A stretch of 8,023 bases of DNA from Solirubrobacteraceae bacterium (GCA_030151725.1 JASLDD010000196.1:1-8023); one strand, 5' to 3'; positions 1 to 7,040 are shown, counted from the stretch's first letter. Translations and numbers: made by a program. Notes: generated by a model from the sequence alone, not told the origin.

Positions 1-1385
1 TAGAGCTTGGGCAGGCTGCGCCCGGCGATCTTTTGCCCGGAGCCATCCTGGTAGTCCTGGTTGTTGCCCGTCTCGACTTCTCCAAAGGTTTGGAGCACGG
101 AATAGCGATCTTGACCGGGATAGACATAGCCACCGATCTGCTGCACCGCTCCGATCAGTGCGACGGCGCACACGGGAATCGCGAACCACTTCCAGACGCG
201 GGCGCGCCGGGCAGGGCTCCTGCCGAGCAGCACGAGCGCTGCCAGGACCGCCGCACACAGCATTAGGACGACGTACACGTCCAGGCGATAGCTGAACTGC
301 ATCATCGTGTAGGGCCGCGGCAGGGCGAGCAGCAGCCCTACGTGTGTCATGACCGCCGTGACGAGAATGGCCACGGCGCAGCAGATCAGGAGGATCCGTG
401 TCCAGGTCTTGCCCCAGCTGCTTCTCGGCAGAATGACGACTGCCACAAGCACCCAGACAATCGCCAACACGGGGAGCGCCAAGGCGAGGTAGTAAGGCGC
501 TGGGAGGCCAATGCCCGAAGTTCGCGAGAGGGTCAGCAGATGCCTGGTTGACACGAGCCAAGCGGTCGTGCGGATCGTGATCTGTGCGTTGTGATATTCG
601 CCGCCGAGGCGCGTCCGCGAGGAATAGACGACTGCCGGCAGCAGATACCAGGCGCTCACTAGAGCAGCGGGCACCACGATGGCGCCCACACGCGCCAGCG
701 CTCGGCCAGAGAGATACGGACGGACAGCGGGCACGAGGACGACGACGGCCAGACCCGTGAGACCGAGCGTGGTCAGAGCAAGCAGGATTGTGAGGTTGTG
801 ACTCCCGAAGAACAGGAGACTGCTCGAGGCCAGAGCAAGCACGGACGAACAGCGCGGCCGGTCGGCTCGCAGGACGCTGAGTCCAGAGGCAACCATCAAG
901 GGGATCATCGAAATGCCCGTGAACTCGGGCCAATCTCCTTGTACGTAGACGATCGCTATGTAGTACGTGGAGGTGACGAAGATCACGCCCGGCACCAGCG
1001 CCACCCAGCGACCCAAGCCTGCCATGCGCCCGAGCCAGTACCAACCGCCAAGGACAGCTGCGAAGTCCAGCACGTATATGAGGACGTAGGCCTGGACCGG
1101 GCCGACGAGCAGCGCCATTGCGCCGGCTATCGAGTAAAGCGTTCCGGCGTAGAACGCGAAGATCGGGTTGAGCAGCGAATAAGAGCTGTTGAGGAAGAAG
1201 CTGGGCAGACCCCCCGATTCGATCGAGGCGCTCTGATGCCACACCAGCCAGAGGTCGTGCTCCCAGTCACCGGCAAAGCCGGAGTAGGTGAACAGCAGGG
1301 GCCAGATAAGCACCCCCAAGACCACTGCCAAGGCGCCACGGACGAGTAGTACCCGTGCGACTGATCTCGGTGGTCTTTCGCCCAT
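1..1385 (-). CDS. Polytopic membrane protein, PTPS-related/YfhO-like (GT-C-like), C-terminus cut by window edge
   Basis: The frame opens with ATG at 1385 and runs without a stop to the left edge, giving 461 visible residues. Its last two bases are TA, so a stop immediately beyond the edge is possible but not shown. The protein is very hydrophobic, with about ten likely membrane segments (for example near residues 15-33, 97-117, 128-148, 184-220, 233-253, 298-319, 330-352, 368-387 and 400-415). An acidic loop after the first segment (GDWEHD, 39-44), the stretch YVQGDWPEF (147-155) followed by a proline-containing helix, and MMQFSYRLD (361-369) resemble the 'Rg..aE....lPl' and 'iQFPwR' signatures I recall for the 6-pyruvoyl-tetrahydropterin-synthase-related membrane family, whose fold resembles GT-C glycosyltransferases. 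Such proteins are thought to act in envelope polysaccharide or glycolipid assembly, but their reaction is generally unknown. A weak GGGA lies 5 bases before the ATG. The polar tail after residue 420 probably begins an extracytoplasmic domain. The coding frame is sure; the family is likely; the substrate is unknown. Confidence 0.82.
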   Translation of the reverse strand, partial: MGERPPRSVARVLLVRGALAVVLGVLIWPLLFTYSGFAGDWEHDLWLVWHQSASIESGGLPSFFLNSSYSLLNPIFAFYAGTLYSIAGAMALLVGPVQAYVLIYVLDFAAVLGGWYWLGRMAGLGRWVALVPGVIFVTSTYYIAIVYVQGDWPEFTGISMIPLMVASGLSVLRADRPRCSSVLALASSSLLFFGSHNLTILLALTTLGLTGLAVVVLVPAVRPYLSGRALARVGAIVVPAALVSAWYLLPAVVYSSRTRLGGEYHNAQITIRTTAWLVSTRHLLTLSRTSGIGLPAPYYLALALPVLAIVWVLVAVVILPRSSWGKTWTRILLICCAVAILVTAVMTHVGLLLALPRPYTMMQFSYRLDVYVVLMLCAAVLAALVLLGRSPARRARVWKWFAIPVCAVALIGAVQQIGGYVYPGQDRYSVLQTFGEVETGNNQDYQDGSGQKIAGRSLPKL

Positions 1386-1448
1386 TGCGATCCCGAGCGA
1401 CCCCCTGCAGCCACGTTGACCACGAGGCGATGCGCTTCGAGCAAGGGC

Positions 1449-1454
1449 AACCTA
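1449..1454 (-). promoter_or_regulatory. Candidate -10 box (TAGGTT) upstream of the PTPS-like membrane gene
   Basis: Read on the minus strand, TAGGTT fits the TANNNT pattern of actinobacterial vegetative promoters. It sits 63 bases before the ATG at 1385, which would give a leader of roughly 55-60 bases. No good -35 hexamer is visible 16-19 bases upstream. The octamer GCTAGGTT around it recurs just before the GT39 gene (7041-7048). This is a weak prediction that rests on pattern and position only. Confidence 0.25.
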
Positions 1455-1500
1455 GCGCCGCCTGGCCGTTACGTTTTCGAGGGCCGATCTTCAGGTGGGT

Positions 1501-1524
1501 GAAGGCCTTGAGATCAAGGCTTTT
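1501..1524 (+). repeat. Inverted repeat with short T-run, possible operator or plus-strand hairpin
   Basis: The core arms GCCTTG (1505-1510) and CAAGGC (1515-1520) are perfectly complementary around AGAT. As plus-strand RNA the stem can extend outward through 1501-1504 with 1521-1524 by A-U and G-U pairs, to about 10 bp with a 4-base loop and a closing run of four U. As minus-strand RNA the outer pairs fail. No plus-strand gene lies upstream to be terminated, so an operator for the minus-strand membrane gene, or a chance palindrome, is as plausible as a terminator. Confidence 0.3.
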
Positions 1525-1589
1525 GGCGCTCCATCAGTAGGGCCGGATGTTTCCCATTTGATTGACGTCGCGAACGCGTCAAGCGGGCT

Positions 1590-1621
1590 GCGGAGGCGTC
1601 ACCACTCGATGGCGCCTCCGC
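1590..1621 (-). terminator. Hairpin immediately downstream of trxA, likely terminator without U-tract
   Basis: GCGGAGGCG (1590-1598) pairs perfectly with CGCCTCCGC (1613-1621) across a 14-base loop that can itself form a small CCA/TGG stem. The stem begins 6 bases past the trxA stop codon on the minus strand. No U-run follows, which is common for terminators of high-GC actinobacteria. It probably ends or stabilises the 3' end of the PPM synthase-SpoIIM-trxA transcript. Confidence 0.55.
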
Positions 1622-1627
1622 GACGGA

Positions 1628-1954
1628 CTACGCGAGGACCGGCTCTAGCTCCTGCTCTAGCTTCTTCTTGGGGTAGGCGCCGACGACTGTCTTGACCGGC
1701 TGGCCGCCTTTGAACAGGATCATGGTTGGGATCGAGAGCACCTGGAAGCGCGCCGCCGTCTGGGGGTTCTCGTCGATGTCGAGCTTGACGATGCGCAGGT
1801 CGGGACGCTCAGCGGCGATCTCCTCGAGCACCGGCGCCACCACGCGGCAGGGACCGCACCAGGGGGCCCAGAAGTCGACGAGCACAGGACCCTCGGCCTC
1901 GATGACCTCGGCGTCGAAGTTGTTGTCGGTGATTTGGGTCAGGGTGCCTGCCAT
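1628..1954 (-). CDS. trxA: Thioredoxin
   Basis: This is a 108-residue cytoplasmic thioredoxin, a normal length for the family. It reduces disulfides in partner proteins such as ribonucleotide reductase and is itself recharged by thioredoxin reductase. Visible hallmarks are the active site WCGPC with cysteines 33 and 36, the buried aspartate 27 in VDFWA, the cis-proline 76 in SIPT, and the conserved FKGG turn at 81-84. There is no signal peptide or lipobox, so it is not a secreted resa-like protein. The frame is open further upstream to 1987. I chose the ATG at 1954 because AAGGAG lies 10 bases ahead of it and because the family's normal N-terminus begins here. It is the last gene of the PPM synthase-SpoIIM-trxA series, 58 bases behind the SpoIIM stop, and probably also has its own promoter. 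A strong hairpin follows the stop. No trxB is in the window. Confidence 0.96.
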   Translation of the reverse strand: MAGTLTQITDNNFDAEVIEAEGPVLVDFWAPWCGPCRVVAPVLEEIAAERPDLRIVKLDIDENPQTAARFQVLSIPTMILFKGGQPVKTVVGAYPKKKLEQELEPVLA

Positions 1955-1964
1955 GAGGTCTTGT

Positions 1965-1970
1965 CTCCTT
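1965..1970 (-). promoter_or_regulatory. Ribosome binding site that decides the trxA start
   Basis: On the minus strand AAGGAG lies 10 bases before the ATG at 1954. The spacing is slightly long but the match is the best Shine-Dalgarno in the window. The upstream alternative ATG at 1987 has no comparable site and would add 11 basic, non-family residues. Confidence 0.7.
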
Positions 1971-1985
1971 GGTCGCTTACCCATC

Positions 1986-1991
1986 ACTATA
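1986..1991 (-). promoter_or_regulatory. Candidate -10 box (TATAGT) for trxA
   Basis: TATAGT on the minus strand differs from TATAAT at one position and sits in an AT-rich patch (about 1984-1998) that stands out from the GC-rich surroundings, between the SpoIIM stop and trxA. Initiation about 7 bases downstream would give a leader of about 25 bases that contains the AAGGAG site. No convincing -35 element is seen 17 bases upstream. It suggests trxA can be transcribed apart from the upstream pair. Confidence 0.45.
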
Positions 1992-2012
1992 CAAAATGAA
2001 GGAAGGCTTCCC

Positions 2013-2762
2013 TCAGTGAACCGTGACGAGCCAGCCTTCGGAGTTGCGCACGATCGGCGGGTGGATGTGGGTCAGCGCGGTGAACAGGTGAGGCGAGACG
2101 TAGACCTCGATCAGTGCGGCGGCCACGAGCACGGGCACAGCTATGCAGACGGTCACCAAAGTGGCTGCGAGCAGCTGCTCCCACTCGCCGCGGCGGCTGG
2201 CGATGATCCAGGCGGCCAGCGGCAGGAAGAGCGCGATCAGCTCGGGGATGGCATGAGGAAGCACACCGAGCAGCAGCAGAGCCGGCGAGACGCCCAGGAA
2301 GTTGGAGACCCCGGCGAGGGTGTGTCCGATCAGGTATGCCTGGGCGCTCAGCGAGAAGGTAGTTGCGAGCACCACGAAGGCAATTGCCAGACGTCCACCG
2401 TGCTCGTGCACCCATCGCGAGACCCCGTGGTGATGCTCGGCCTGCAACGGCAGTGAGCTACCGGCAATGAAGCCGGCTACACAGGCCATGGCGTGCAGGG
2501 CGAGGACGAGCGCATTGCTGCGCAGCACGTGCAGCACATCCATCCCGTTGCCGACGCCGAAGGGCGGCTGCAGGGTGATGATCTGCTGGTAGCCGGGGTC
2601 GAGGTAGGCGACCGCCAAGACCGCCAGGAGCAGCCCACTTGCGGCTAGCGCCGAGCCGGCGACCCAGCGTCCAACGACCTTGCCGGGCGTCCGCTGCCAC
2701 GCGCGCAACGTGGAGCGCGTGTGGCGTACGCCGTGGGCGAACGCGTAGGCCGAAGCATCCAT
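2013..2762 (-). CDS. SpoIIM-family (stage II sporulation protein M-like) membrane protein
   Basis: This 249-residue integral membrane protein has about five or six hydrophobic segments (near 33-53, 84-101, 125-149, 158-188 and 197-221). Segment order and the motifs RSNALVLALH (81-90) and PHAIPELIALFLP (169-181) match the SpoIIM/DUF95 family. In Bacillus SpoIIM belongs to the septal peptidoglycan-hydrolysing DMP complex, but homologues are widespread in non-sporulating bacteria, where their role is unclear. No SpoIID or SpoIIP gene is nearby, so sporulation should not be inferred. An unusual feature is a histidine-rich loop (109-121, with HHH and HEH) between the second and third segments, plus more histidines near the C-terminus (THIHPP, 231-236). 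The ATG at 2762 has AGAGGGG directly in front, a very short spacing. An in-frame stop a little upstream (it overlaps the end of the preceding gene) excludes a longer form. It follows the PPM synthase gene by 26 bases, so the two are probably co-transcribed. Confidence 0.85.
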   Translation of the reverse strand: MDASAYAFAHGVRHTRSTLRAWQRTPGKVVGRWVAGSALAASGLLLAVLAVAYLDPGYQQIITLQPPFGVGNGMDVLHVLRSNALVLALHAMACVAGFIAGSSLPLQAEHHHGVSRWVHEHGGRLAIAFVVLATTFSLSAQAYLIGHTLAGVSNFLGVSPALLLLGVLPHAIPELIALFLPLAAWIIASRRGEWEQLLAATLVTVCIAVPVLVAAALIEVYVSPHLFTALTHIHPPIVRNSEGWLVTVH

Positions 2763-2788
2763 CCCCTCTGCATCGGCGTTTGCAGCGT

Positions 2789-3508
2789 CTATCTAAAGCG
2801 CAGGCGAGGCACAAGCCACATCGCCTCGGCTGCGATCCGCCAAGACATCTTGCTTTGACCGTGCTGGCGGTCACGAAATACGATTGGCACCTCGACGACA
2901 TTAAAGCCGGCCTGCACGGCGCGGTAGGTGAGCTCAACTTGGAATGCATAGCCCTGGGAGCGCACGCGGTCGAAGTGGATCGCCTCGAGCACCTCGCGCC
3001 GAAAGCACTTGAAGCCACCGGTCAAGTCCTTGACCTGCAGGCCGAGCACGAGCCGCGCGTAGGCCGAACCGCCCTCACTGATGAAGCGCCGCAGAAGGCC
3101 CCAGTCGCTGACCCCGCCACCGTCCACATAGCGTGAGCCCAGCGCAAGGTCGGCGTCGCCGCGCGCCGCATCGAGCAGCCTTGCCAGGTCGGCCGGGTCG
3201 TGTGAGAAGTCGCTGTCCATCTCCATCACGTATCCCGCCCCACCCTGCAGCGCGTGGCGAAACCCCGCCAGGTAGGCCGGCCCAATGCCGGTCTTCTCGG
3301 TGCGGTGGAGCACCTTAACCCACTCTTTCTCAGCGGCCAGTTCGTCTGCCATGCGCCCAGTGCCGTCGGGTGAGCCGTCGTCGACGACGAGCACGCGAAA
3401 GCCATCGGGGGCGGCCGTGGCGAGAACCTCACCGGCAGCCGTCACGATCGCCTTTACGTTCTCTGCCTCGTTGTAGGTGGGCAGTATCAGCCAGGGCTCG
3501 CCGGACAT
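2789..3508 (-). CDS. Polyprenyl-phosphate mannose synthase (GT2, DPM1/Ppm1-like)
   Basis: This 239-residue GT-A-fold enzyme should transfer a sugar, most likely mannose from GDP-mannose, to polyprenyl phosphate on the cytoplasmic membrane face, supplying the donor for GT-C mannosyltransferases. Visible motifs in order: LPTYNE (9-14), VVDDGSPDGT (41-50), the metal-binding DSD (98-100) in EMDSDFSHDP, GSRYVDGG (124-131), DLTGGFKCFRREVL (161-174), GYAFQVELTYRA (186-197) and FRDRQHGQSKMS (211-222), the last typical of dolichol/polyprenol-phosphate mannose synthases. There is no C-terminal membrane domain, so it resembles the single-domain enzymes and must dock on the membrane peripherally. The frame extends to a GTG at 3556, but those 16 extra residues are basic and outside the family's normal start, so I use the ATG at 3508. 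It has no clear Shine-Dalgarno, and a TAGGGT box lies 10 bases upstream. Glucose rather than mannose as the sugar cannot be excluded from sequence alone. Confidence 0.93.
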   Translation of the reverse strand: MSGEPWLILPTYNEAENVKAIVTAAGEVLATAAPDGFRVLVVDDGSPDGTGRMADELAAEKEWVKVLHRTEKTGIGPAYLAGFRHALQGGAGYVMEMDSDFSHDPADLARLLDAARGDADLALGSRYVDGGGVSDWGLLRRFISEGGSAYARLVLGLQVKDLTGGFKCFRREVLEAIHFDRVRSQGYAFQVELTYRAVQAGFNVVEVPIVFRDRQHGQSKMSWRIAAEAMWLVPRLRFR

Positions 3509-3574
3509 GGGTCGGCGTACCCTAGAGCGTGGGGCGCATCGGCGGCGCAGTGACACGAGTGGCGTCCTACCCTG
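3509..3574. promoter_or_regulatory. Divergent promoter region, PPM synthase / polX
   Basis: Only 66 bases separate the two divergent starts, so both promoters must overlap here or reach into the genes. On the minus strand TAGGGT (3519-3524) lies 10 bases before the PPM synthase ATG. On the plus strand TACCCT (3568-3573) lies 1 base before the GTG at 3575 and 7 bases before the GTG at 3581. Both fit TANNNT. Neither has a recognisable -35 hexamer, and neither gene has a good ribosome binding site, which suits leaderless or very short-leader transcripts. Confidence 0.4.
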
Positions 3575-5341
3575 GTGGCCGTGCCCGAGCTATCCAACAG
3601 CGCGATTGCTGAGGCCTTTGACGAGCTGGGAGACCTGTACGAGCTCGATGGCGCGATCGTGCATCGAGTGCTCGCCTACCGATCGGCAGCAAAGGCCGTG
3701 CGCAACGCATCGGTATCGGTCGCAAAGCTGGCCCGCGAGGGGCGCGCGATGGAGCTGCCCGGCATCGGCAAGACCCTCCAGGAGAAGATCCTCTCGTTGG
3801 TCGAGATAGGGACGATTCCCGCGGCGGAGAGACTGCGTGCCAAGTTCCCGCCGGGGCTGATCGCGATCACGCACCTTCCCGGGGTTGGTCCCAAGCGGGT
3901 GCGCTTGATGTACGCAGAGCTGGGAATCGATTCGCCACAGGCACTACGCGATGCCGCCCTGGCCCAGCGGCTGCGAACCGTCAAAGGGCTGGGCGCCAAG
4001 TTCGAGGCGAGTGTGCTGGAGGGGCTGAGCGCGATGGAAGCGCAACCGGAGGGCCGCGGCAGGGGCCGTCTGCTGCTTCCCCGGGCGCTCGAGATCGGCG
4101 AGGCGCTCGCCTCGGGCCTTGAGCGGTTGGGGGGGCCCGGCACGCACGTCCAAGTCGCAGGCTCGGCGCGGCGGTGGGCTGACAGCGTCAAGGACTTGGA
4201 CCTCATCGCCACCACGACCCGGCCGATGACTCTCGCCAAGAGCCTTGCCAAGCTCGACGAGATCGAGCAGGTGAGCTCAACCGGGAAGGCCGGGGCGCGC
4301 GCACGCACTCACTCGGGCGTGGCGGTGGACCTCAGGATCGCGCGCCCCGATCAGATTGGCAATCTGCTGCAGCACTTCACCGGCTCGGGCACGCACAATG
4401 CGGCGCTGCGCGAAGCGGCGGTTCGCCGCGGCCTGCATGTCTCGGAGTACGGCGTGCTCGATGACGCCACCGGAATCACCGAGTGCTTCAAGAGCGAGCA
4501 CGAGGTCTACGAGCGCTTGGGTATGGCCTACATCGAGCCGGAGCTGCGCGAGAACCGCGGCGAGCTGGAGGCGGCGCGCTCGGGGGAGCTGGCGCGGCTG
4601 ATCGCACTGGAGGACATCCGCGGAGACCTTCACAGCCACACGATTGCCTCCGACGGGCACAACACGATCGAGGAGATGGGCAGAGCTGCCCGCGAACGCG
4701 GGTATGAGTACCTGGCGATCACAGACCACTCGGCCAGCCACGGCTTCGGCAACGATGTCTCCCCCGAGCAGCTGCGCCGCCAGATCGAGCTCGTGCACGA
4801 GGCCAACGCCCGCGCCGAGGGCATCGAGCTGCTGGCGGGCAGCGAGGTAAACATCATGCCCGACGGCTCGCTCGACTACGAGGACGAGCTGCTGGCCGAG
4901 CTGGACTGGGTGGTGGCGAGCGTTCACACCTCATTCGGGATGAGCGAGCAGGCGATGACCGAGCGCATGATCGCCGCCATCGAGCACCCGCTGGTCGACG
5001 TCATCGGCCACCCCACCGGCCGCCTGATCGAGCGGCGTGAGCCCTATGCGGTGGACCTCGATGCCGTGTTCGCCGCGGCAGCAAAGGCAGGGACAATGCT
5101 CGAGATCAACGCCAACCCCGATCGGCGCGACCTCTCAGATGTGAACGCGCGCGCCGCAACCCGCGCCGGAGTGCTGCTCACAATCGACTCGGATGCACAC
5201 CGGATACACACGCTGCAGAACATGCGCTGGGGTATCGCAACCGCGCGGCGCGCGTGGCTGAGCGCGGCCGACGTGGCCAACACGCTCACTTGGGAGGAGC
5301 TGGCCCCGCGCCGCAAATCGGCAGCTCACAGACGCTCTTGA
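3575..5341 (+). CDS. polX: DNA polymerase/3'-5' exonuclease PolX (family X polymerase with PHP domain)
   Basis: This 588-residue protein, close to the roughly 570 of Bacillus PolX, fills short gaps in base-excision or other DNA repair. The N-terminal 8-kDa-like and helix-hairpin-helix region shows ELPGIGKTLQEKI (60-72), HLPGVGPKRVRLMY (100-113) and VKGLGAKFE (136-144). The polymerase core has GSARR (196-200), the metal pair D207/D209 in VKDLDLI, the third aspartate D252 in VDLRI, and FTGSGTHNAALRE (268-280). The PHP domain starts at about 346 and keeps its ligands: DLHSHT (D351, H353, H355), ITDHS (D384, H385), E424, H451, H479 and D540/H542 in SDAH. It should therefore be an active nuclease. 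It starts at GTG 3575 or, if transcription starts just behind the TACCCT box, at GTG 3581. No Shine-Dalgarno is clear. It is flanked by oppositely directed glycosylation genes and appears functionally independent. Its stop is 4 bases from the convergent GT39 stop. Confidence 0.96.
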   Translation: MAVPELSNSAIAEAFDELGDLYELDGAIVHRVLAYRSAAKAVRNASVSVAKLAREGRAMELPGIGKTLQEKILSLVEIGTIPAAERLRAKFPPGLIAITHLPGVGPKRVRLMYAELGIDSPQALRDAALAQRLRTVKGLGAKFEASVLEGLSAMEAQPEGRGRGRLLLPRALEIGEALASGLERLGGPGTHVQVAGSARRWADSVKDLDLIATTTRPMTLAKSLAKLDEIEQVSSTGKAGARARTHSGVAVDLRIARPDQIGNLLQHFTGSGTHNAALREAAVRRGLHVSEYGVLDDATGITECFKSEHEVYERLGMAYIEPELRENRGELEAARSGELARLIALEDIRGDLHSHTIASDGHNTIEEMGRAARERGYEYLAITDHSASHGFGNDVSPEQLRRQIELVHEANARAEGIELLAGSEVNIMPDGSLDYEDELLAELDWVVASVHTSFGMSEQAMTERMIAAIEHPLVDVIGHPTGRLIERREPYAVDLDAVFAAAAKAGTMLEINANPDRRDLSDVNARAATRAGVLLTIDSDAHRIHTLQNMRWGIATARRAWLSAADVANTLTWEELAPRRKSAAHRRS

Positions 5342-5345
5342 GCAC

Positions 5346-7034
5346 TCACCGTTGGAGCTGGCCACCCACCGCGCCGGGGTCGTAGAACTTCGGCCTGTGC
5401 GATGGGCAGTAGAGACTCAGCTTGCCGGCAGAGTCCTCGTAGCGAACGATCCAGATCCCGGTTCCATCGCTCAGACGCGTGCACGGCGGACGCGAACTCG
5501 CGGTGAGCGCTTCGTGGATAACGGTCGCGACTGCAGATGATCTGCCGAATTCGGAGACCTGGGTGACTGCCGGGGAGAGCTTGGCGATGCGCAGCAGCGG
5601 CTCGAGCCCTTCGAGGGAGAAGTCGGGAAGCTGAATCTGGCTGTAGTTCAGCGAGAGGGTGCTCACGCCTTCGCTGTGCAATTGCTCGAACAGCTTCAGG
5701 ACATCGCCGTCGCGACTCGGCGCTCCTGCCAAAAAGCCGTTAGTGGTGTAGAGCACGACGCGATCGGAGTACTGCTCGGTCGCAGGCAGGGGATGGGCCA
5801 GCGCGAGGATGACGTTGCCGCCCACCCCAAAGGTGGTGCCAAGCAGGTTTGCGATCACACCTACACCTAGAACCGCCATCGCCGCCAATCGCGGGCCCCG
5901 AGCAAGCCGTGCTATCCAGCCGGTGGCCAGGACTCCAAGGAAGGCGAGCAGGGGCAGGCCGTAGCGGATGTCGTGGTGAGCGTCGGGAAACGTGATCACG
6001 AACCACGCGGCCACGGCTGCAGCGAAGAACTCCAGGCGCACAGCAGGCTGCTCGCGGTTTCGCCACAGCGATACTCCCATCCAGATAACGCCCCCAACAA
6101 GCAGCAGGAACAGCGGAGCCAGCAGTTGAGAGTTGAGGACGCTCCAGAAGTACCACGTGAGGTTGGTCAACGAGAACGTGGGTGGGATGTTGCCCGGAGG
6201 CGTTCCAGGCCCAGAGCTTGAGAGCCTGATCATCCTTCCGATTTCGGAGAAATGCTCGATATACCAAGGCGTGCCAACGAGCAGTGCGACACCCGCGAAG
6301 GCGAGAAAGCCACGCCAGTTTCGCCACCCCCCGTGAACGAGCAGGATGATCGTGAGACCAACCAGGAACAGCGCAAACTGAACCTTGATGTTGAGCCCGA
6401 GACCGACCGCCAAGCCAGCCATCGCAGCCACACCAGTACGCGAGAAGTCCTCACTGGCGAGCATCAGCCACACCGACACGGCAACAAGCGCGGTGAGCGG
6501 TGCGTCGAGCAGGAACACGTGAAACAGCGACGTGAGCAGCGGCGAGCCCAGCACGAACACGACCGCCGAGAGCCCCGCCGGGGGGCCGTAGAGAAGGCGT
6601 CCCGTCTGGTAGACGCCGAGCACCAGCAGCGGGACGAAGACCAAGTTCTCTCCGAGGATCGGCGCAGCGACATTCACACCGCCGATGAGCGCCGCGACTG
6701 CCCCCACCATGTGCCCCAAGATGGGATAGACGTTGGTGTAAGTGAACGGGCCGAAGATATTCCCTGCGTGGAGCATGCCGCGGTACAGGAACGCCGTTTC
6801 GAGCTGGCCACCCGCGTCATAGATGGGGACGCTTCGATCCTGTGTCAACCACCAGCAGGTGAGTGCGATGAACGCTACCCCTGCCCCTATCGCACCCCAG
6901 GCATAGGCGCTCCAGCGACCCATTCGGAGTCGAGTCGAGACAGGCGCAAGTGCGTCACTCCGCGACGCGATGGAAGCAGCAGCAACAGTGAACCCGCCGC
7001 CGGCAACCGGATTTGAGCGATCTGTGCCCGCCAC
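5346..7034 (-). CDS. GT39/ArnT-like (GT-C) membrane glycosyltransferase
   Basis: This 562-residue protein has about twelve predicted membrane segments between residues 43 and 404 and a soluble, probably extracytoplasmic C-terminal part (about 405-562). The first outer loop carries PIYDAGGQLE (70-79), where D73 matches the position of the catalytic acidic residue of PMT/ArnT enzymes. Further family-like features are LLDAPLTALVAVSVWL (175-190), GLNIK (213-217), TPWYIEHF (255-262) and HHDIRYGLPLLA (353-364). Members take a sugar from a polyprenyl-phosphate carrier and add it to a protein or lipid acceptor outside the membrane. The PPM synthase gene 1.8 kb away could make such a donor, although this link is inference. 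The start is a GTG at 7034 with no Shine-Dalgarno but a TAGGTT box 6 bases upstream. The first 37 residues are low-complexity, and an ATG at 6923 (residue 38, just before the first membrane segment) is an alternative. The acceptor is unknown. Confidence 0.88.
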   Translation of the reverse strand: MAGTDRSNPVAGGGFTVAAASIASRSDALAPVSTRLRMGRWSAYAWGAIGAGVAFIALTCWWLTQDRSVPIYDAGGQLETAFLYRGMLHAGNIFGPFTYTNVYPILGHMVGAVAALIGGVNVAAPILGENLVFVPLLVLGVYQTGRLLYGPPAGLSAVVFVLGSPLLTSLFHVFLLDAPLTALVAVSVWLMLASEDFSRTGVAAMAGLAVGLGLNIKVQFALFLVGLTIILLVHGGWRNWRGFLAFAGVALLVGTPWYIEHFSEIGRMIRLSSSGPGTPPGNIPPTFSLTNLTWYFWSVLNSQLLAPLFLLLVGGVIWMGVSLWRNREQPAVRLEFFAAAVAAWFVITFPDAHHDIRYGLPLLAFLGVLATGWIARLARGPRLAAMAVLGVGVIANLLGTTFGVGGNVILALAHPLPATEQYSDRVVLYTTNGFLAGAPSRDGDVLKLFEQLHSEGVSTLSLNYSQIQLPDFSLEGLEPLLRIAKLSPAVTQVSEFGRSSAVATVIHEALTASSRPPCTRLSDGTGIWIVRYEDSAGKLSLYCPSHRPKFYDPGAVGGQLQR

Positions 7035-7040
7035 CGCTCG

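Larger units (their letters stand above)
1386..1627. other. Intergenic spacer between trxA and the PTPS-like membrane gene
   Basis: This 242-base gap separates two minus-strand genes. It is the largest non-coding stretch in the window. It contains a 9-bp hairpin just behind the trxA stop (1590-1621), a second inverted repeat (1501-1524), and a TAGGTT box on the minus strand (1449-1454) that could be the -10 element of the membrane protein gene. Short open frames that cross it on either strand have low-complexity translations and no resemblance to a known protein. I see no RNA gene. Confidence 0.6.

Noticed and set aside
798..1349. Plus-strand open frame of 183 codons at the left of the window
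   Set aside because: It is antisense to a continuous 461-codon minus-strand frame that encodes membrane helices and family-like motifs. Its own translation is charged and low in complexity.
1127..1450. Minus-strand open frame of 107 codons overlapping the start of the membrane protein gene
   Set aside because: It is in a different frame from the membrane protein, has a Ser/Arg/Cys-rich translation and no homology I recognise. The ATG at 1385 opens the real frame.
1692..2456. Plus-strand open frame of 254 codons
   Set aside because: It is antisense to trxA and the SpoIIM gene, both with clear family motifs. Its translation is Gln/Arg/Gly-rich without recognisable domains and is a by-product of high GC.
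2013..2762. Evidence for sporulation from the SpoIIM-like gene
   Set aside because: SpoIIM-family proteins occur widely in non-sporulating bacteria, and no SpoIID, SpoIIP or other sporulation gene is present.
2458..3018. Minus-strand open frame of 186 codons spanning the PPM synthase and SpoIIM genes
   Set aside because: It is an out-of-frame reading over two well-supported genes and is Cys/Arg/Ala-rich, as expected for a shifted frame.
4277..4927. Minus-strand open frame of 216 codons
   Set aside because: It is antisense to the polymerase and PHP domains of polX, whose catalytic residues are intact. No independent coding evidence.
5296..5363. Ten-base direct repeat GGAGCTGGCC at 5296 and 5354
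   Set aside because: One copy is in polX, the other in the GT39 coding end. It is short and GC-rich, with no mobile-element or attachment-site context, so chance is sufficient.
6252..7016. Plus-strand open frame of 254 codons
   Set aside because: It lies wholly antisense to the GT39 gene. The translation is rich in Arg, Glu and His with no motif or hydrophobic core.
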